Shown here piece by piece: positions 62,379-64,000 of a stretch of 64,000 nt of DNA; the stretch's first letter is position 1; every line of letters starts with the position of its first letter. This DNA comes from Flectonema sp. DT1601. Lineage: Eukaryota; Euglenozoa; Diplonemea; Diplonemida; Diplonemidae. Location of the stretch: contig OZ025786.1 of assembly GCA_964019425.1 (NCBI GenBank), positions 1-64,000 on the forward strand. Direction: 5' to 3'. The notes under the pieces are model-generated. The model saw only the letters and a list, made by a program, of their open reading frames with translations. It was not told the DNA's origin and searched no databases. The translations under genes were made by a program, and so were the position numbers.

Positions 62379-64000
62379 AGTTTTTGTTTTGTGTAGATGT
62401 GTGTAAGGCTGTCAGATGAATAATAAAAAGACACTCGCGACTCTTTCAAATCAAAAACAGAAAACATTTCCACTGCTGCCGCTGTTCCTGACGCCTCTGT
62501 ATTCGTAATGATGAGCACTGTGACTGTAAGATGAAAAGATTAATAAATCGATTACCTACTCAGATTGTTGTAAAATATATTATTTTTTGTTAATCGGAAT
62601 TATAAACTTCATCAAACAAATAAAAACATGAAAAAGAAAAGAGAGAAGGGAATGAGAAAAGTACAAGTCGAGAATACGTACATTCCAAAAGATACAAAAT
62701 AATTAAAAGAATTAACTAAGCACACAGCTAGGTACCGTTAGCTTATTCAGGCCAGTGGATTCACTCGCAACGCCCAAACTCACTCGCCCCAACACGGACT
62801 ACGAAGTCTAGAAACGTGTGTAAGGTTTATTGAGCTCATATCGGTAATAAATTCATGGCGATGAGGTAGAATAAATGGCGGAATATTTGTTCTCGATACG
62901 GTACATAAGAAAACTTTATTAACTGACACTCGACTTTCTTTTTTTTTTTTTTTTTTTTTTCACCTGGGAGTGACTTGCCGAACTAACGACAAGCGTGGTA
63001 ACCAATGATATACATTGATTTCCTCAGTGTCCCTCACGCTCTCTCACCCTGCCAGAAATAGCAGAAGCAGAAAAATAGACGCAAAGTACTCAGATTGTTT
63101 TCACTTTCTTCTTTTCCGGGAGAAAGTAGAAGGCAAGGAATTTAATTTTCTACAAAACTGTTTTTTTTTTTTCCTGCAGTGAAACAGATAGAAACAAATT
63201 TAATGAACATTTTTTTTTTCTTTTTTAATTATTTTGAACAGAACTTGTCAAAAAAGAAGAGTCTTCTGACAAGGAAACCTTGGCTCGAATAAAAAGGCTA
63301 GCAAGAAAAAATTAAAAATTATTAAAAAAAACAGGTGGCGCTGTTACTATTGTGGAATAGTACAACATATGCTACTCATCACCACGTCAAACTTTCCTTC
63401 AACACGAAGAGAACAAATTCACCGAAAGCGGGGGGTCTCGATTCACTTGATATCGTGATAGTGAGTACCTCAAGGGGATTACCCGCTCACGGGAAGACTT
63501 TCTGGGAAAGTGGTAGTCAGGGAACGGGAACTTTCTCTGCCTCGCAAAGCACACTTTTTTTTTTTTTTTTTTTTTTTTGTTCTTTTTTCGTGCGCAAAGC
63601 GAGGGATTAAAAAAAATCGTTTTTTTTTTTTTTCGTATAAACAGAAGGAATAGTGAAAACTGAAGAAGAGAAAAAAGAAGGAATCCGAAATAAGTGTAGC
63701 ACAACGTCACCATCTCTACCGCAAGTGATGAAGTCAATTTCAGAAAGAAAGAACAGTGAATGGTGTAAAGGAAAGACAGTCTCAGATTTGTATACGAGAT
63801 TTACAGTTGACAACTGCAAACAGAGAAGTTGGAAGAAAAGAATAAGAAGTTCAGAACAAGGTTACTGGGAACCCTAGAAAAGACGATAAAAAGGTGTAAA
63901 GAAAAGAATAAACCCAACAATGGTCTATGTTAGTGTGGAATCACACCAAAAGAAGATTACTTCATATTATTAAACAGGAGAATAGTACAAATTGGTTGAG
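62379..64000. other. Intergenic, A/T homopolymers
   Basis: The left end is the leader of the small three-exon gene. Poly(T) runs are at 62939-62961, 63556-63579 and 63620-63633. A polar 74-codon plus frame at 63653-63877 has no ATG start and no recognised domain; it could be an exon of a gene beyond the window. Confidence 0.5.

Noticed and set aside
63335..63610. 91-codon plus frame ending in poly-Phe
   Set aside because: Its tail is a poly(T) run and no domain is visible.

Overview
This is eukaryotic DNA. It has GT-AG introns, mostly 89-193 bp, the standard genetic code, AT-rich intergenic DNA full of homopolymer runs, and non-LTR, DIRS-type, piggyBac and Polinton-like elements. No gene pins down the species. 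The mixture (Crinkler/RHS-like nucleases, ingi/I-like LINEs, EF-hand plus ADP-ribosyltransferase, GH31) suits a protist or an early-branching animal relative, but that is inference.

Layout: 1-14585 is an almost perfect 8-bp satellite, (TTTGCGGG)n, that starts abruptly inside a DIRS tyrosine-recombinase fragment. 14.6-29.6 kb is a retroelement nest: DIRS pieces, three tRNA-like repeats, LINE-A (22079 to 15952, minus strand), a second DIRS element (22.1-24.08 kb) and LINE-B (27345 to 24082, minus strand, cut off at its 3' end). 29.7-32.3 kb and 40.6-51.8 kb carry a family of nuclease genes: a shared N-terminal header exon followed by different nuclease modules (PD-(D/E)XK, P-loop NTPase plus REase-like, HNH). 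Separate HNH and OTU-like genes lie among them. Most are frameshifted. LINE-C (about 40255 to 33540, minus strand) lies between these blocks and looks intact. A piggyBac copy with TIRs and TTAA duplications (47.7-49.3 kb) and a decayed Polinton-like segment (49.4-50.3 kb) sit inside the second block. 52.2-55.4 kb is homopolymer-rich and has no recognisable gene. 55.4-62.4 kb is ordinary host sequence, all on the minus strand: a CCCH zinc-finger gene, a membrane-anchored GH31-like protein, an EF-hand/ADP-ribosyltransferase and a small three-exon gene.

Two observations stand out. (1) The nuclease genes look like a header/effector cassette system. Copies 2 and 3 share header, 5' leader and intron sequence but carry different nucleases, and the remains of the replaced nuclease tail still sit directly behind the HNH cassette of copy 3. 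(2) LINE-A and LINE-C each have ORF1 and ORF2 in one frame separated by a single stop codon in a known leaky context (UGA-CUA-G and CAA-UAG-CAA). ORF2 has no early AUG, and a 2A-like motif follows the stop. This suggests that ORF2 is made by stop readthrough followed by 2A separation.
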